The position numbers and the translations under genes are program-made. This document shows, piece by piece, positions 33,949-34,927 of a DNA stretch of 34,927 nucleotides. The number at the start of each line of letters is the position of its first letter. Position 1 is the stretch's first letter. The notes beneath the pieces were generated by a model. It saw only the letters and a list, made by a program, of their open reading frames with translations, was not told where the DNA came from and did not search any database. The DNA comes from JAAZPG01 sp012797375 (GTDB taxonomy: Bacteria > Acidobacteriota > Aminicenantia > Aminicenantales > UBA4085): positions 1 to 34,927 of the forward strand of contig CALMMC010000109.1 in the NCBI GenBank assembly GCA_937868205.1, read 5' to 3'.

Positions 33949-34301
33949 AATTATGCTCCTTAGTTATTTTATTAAAAAATCATTATATCACATGAAAATT
34001 CATTTTGAAACTTCATGTGAGAGCGTTGTGAGCTATTCGCCACGTCCTGTGGCTCAAGCTATATAGCAAACAACTCTCAAATATATTGCTTGCGCAGGTA
34101 ATTATAAACACGAACTAATACCGGCGTACTTACGCTTCGCTCTTTATGCTTCTGGCATTTCGCACTCAAACTGCCACTTTGCATCAGCAATGATATATCG
34201 AATTCAGTCGACTAAAACAAATAATCATAAATACTTGTTTATAATAGAGTCTCATTGGGTATATATATAATACTAATCTAAAATTTAAGAGATAAAATAT
34301 A
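33949..34301. other. AT-rich gap with one hairpin and a -10-like box
   Basis: No gene seen. It contains the hairpin at 34021-34078 and a TATAAT at 34240-34245 about 60 bases before the next start, without a recognisable -35. Confidence 0.4.
34021..34078. repeat. Nested inverted repeat
   Basis: Three stacked arm pairs: GTTG (34025-34028) with CAAC (34071-34074), GCTAT (34032-34036) with ATAGC (34063-34067), and GCCAC (34039-34043) with GTGGC (34049-34053) around a 5-base loop. GAG and CTC at 34021-34023 and 34076-34078 extend the outer pair. Its size resembles a short attC site, but the core boxes do not fit well. Confidence 0.5.
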
Positions 34302-34927
34302 ATGAAAATTAGTGATAACAATTATTGGAAACAAATAACAAATGACGGACAAATAACCCGTGATGAAATTTCTGAATTTAATGCAACAAATACAGGCCTT
34401 ACTGACGAACAAGCTTTGAGAGGAAAACAATATCTAGAAGTCCTGTTAAATAATGCCGCTACTATTGATATTACATTGGTTAACCCTGATTACCTGGACG
34501 AAGCGGTTGACTCGGAACATAAAGAAAACAAGCTGTCTTTTAACAAATTTATGATGGGCGGAGGAGTCTCTAAAGGAGGTATTGGAAATAATCATCAAGC
34601 TTATGCTGAAGCAAGACATGATCTAGAGAAAGAACTTGGTTTATCTTGGCACAAACTTTCTGAAGAACAAAAAGATAAAGCAAGAAAGCTATACTTTAAT
34701 CAATACAGAAATAATTACCAAGAACCAACTGAACAAGAAATGATGCAACTAAGACAACAAAGCAAAGAATTAAAACAGTTGTATTTTAGTTGTTATATTG
34801 ATAACTTTGTATTATCAAAAGAACAATTTGTAGATGCACTAATGATAATGCTTAAATTTCAACTTAAAGATCGTTATCCGATAGAAGATGAAACATTACG
34901 AATCGGCATCGTCCAGGGTTATAAATC
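34302..34927 (+). CDS. Unknown AT-rich gene, 3' end beyond the window
   Basis: Open for 208 codons from the ATG at 34302 to the window edge with no stop. A weak AAGAG lies 10 bases upstream. The product is rich in Asn, Lys, Glu and Gln. It has a Gly-rich patch MMGGGVSKGGIGNN near residues 87-100, then long helical charged segments (for example EEQKDKARKLYF and MMQLRQQSKELK). There is no signal peptide and no motif I can name. Composition matches the preceding nuclease-like gene and differs greatly from the left half. Confidence 0.65.
   Translation, partial: MKISDNNYWKQITNDGQITRDEISEFNATNTGLTDEQALRGKQYLEVLLNNAATIDITLVNPDYLDEAVDSEHKENKLSFNKFMMGGGVSKGGIGNNHQAYAEARHDLEKELGLSWHKLSEEQKDKARKLYFNQYRNNYQEPTEQEMMQLRQQSKELKQLYFSCYIDNFVLSKEQFVDALMIMLKFQLKDRYPIEDETLRIGIVQGYK

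Noticed and set aside
1..34927. CRISPR arrays, tRNA and rRNA genes
   Set aside because: I saw no regularly spaced repeats beyond the four palindromes, whose spacing and sequence vary, and no tRNA cloverleaf or rRNA signature.

Overview
Source. Positions 1 to about 17,000 are GC-rich, gene-dense bacterial DNA encoding Gram-negative envelope functions (Omp85 barrel, SurA-like periplasmic chaperone) and secreted proteases. There are also two tandem secreted Asp-box (BNR/sortilin-type) proteins of about 800 residues. That mix recalls uncultured Aminicenantes or Acidobacteria. This is an inference from gene content; there is no rRNA gene or other taxonomic marker here.

Layout. (1) 1-3.5 kb: the end of an Omp85/BamA-type gene, a SurA_N protein overlapping it, fabD, and a convergent pgsA. 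(2) 3.7-9.3 kb: two paralogous Asp-box secreted proteins, then a Ub-Mut7C/Mut7-C protein. (3) 9.5-17 kb: M1 metallopeptidase (-), iron-sulfur L-serine ammonia-lyase, CDF metal exporter, C1 (bleomycin hydrolase/PepC-type) peptidase (-), a small VOC protein and a full-length ABC exporter. (4) 17.0-17.8 kb: a REP-like hairpin, then four related palindromes. Three are upstream of an ORF6N-domain gene and one lies in frame inside it. (5) 17.9-18.9 kb: a VOC and YdeI/OmdA operon behind a good sigma70-type promoter. (6) 19-27.2 kb: a defence cluster. It has an AT-rich GmrSD-like (DUF262-DUF1524) gene with its own promoter and operator-like palindrome, followed by a type I restriction-modification locus in the order hsdR, two mini-ORFs, hsdS, a GIY-YIG/RAMA gene, hsdM. 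(7) 27.3-28.36 kb: an IS630-family element whose transposase needs a -1 frameshift at an A8 run. (8) 28.36-33.0 kb: strongly AT-rich DNA with a type III res gene lacking its 5' end (including Walker A) followed by an intact mod. (9) 33.0-34.9 kb: even more AT-rich DNA with two structured elements (one attC-like) flanking a minus-strand PD-(D/E)XK-like gene, then an unrecognised gene running off the end.

How the genes fit together. The first 17 kb look like core metabolism and envelope genes. From about 17 kb the base composition becomes a mosaic, as expected of a defence island built by repeated acquisition. The type I genes should form a restriction and methylation complex, with the GIY-YIG/RAMA protein as a co-translated accessory nuclease. 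GmrSD would attack modified foreign DNA. The type III methylase looks intact, but its Res partner has probably lost ATP-dependent cleavage. Both sides of the IS630 copy end in broken genes and composition changes sharply there. Either an IS-mediated deletion or a metagenome assembly join at the IS could explain this.

Most worth a second look: the covarying palindrome family around and inside the ORF6N gene; the GIY-YIG/RAMA gene and start-stop-overlapped mini-ORFs embedded in the type I locus; and the cassette-like structure at the right end.
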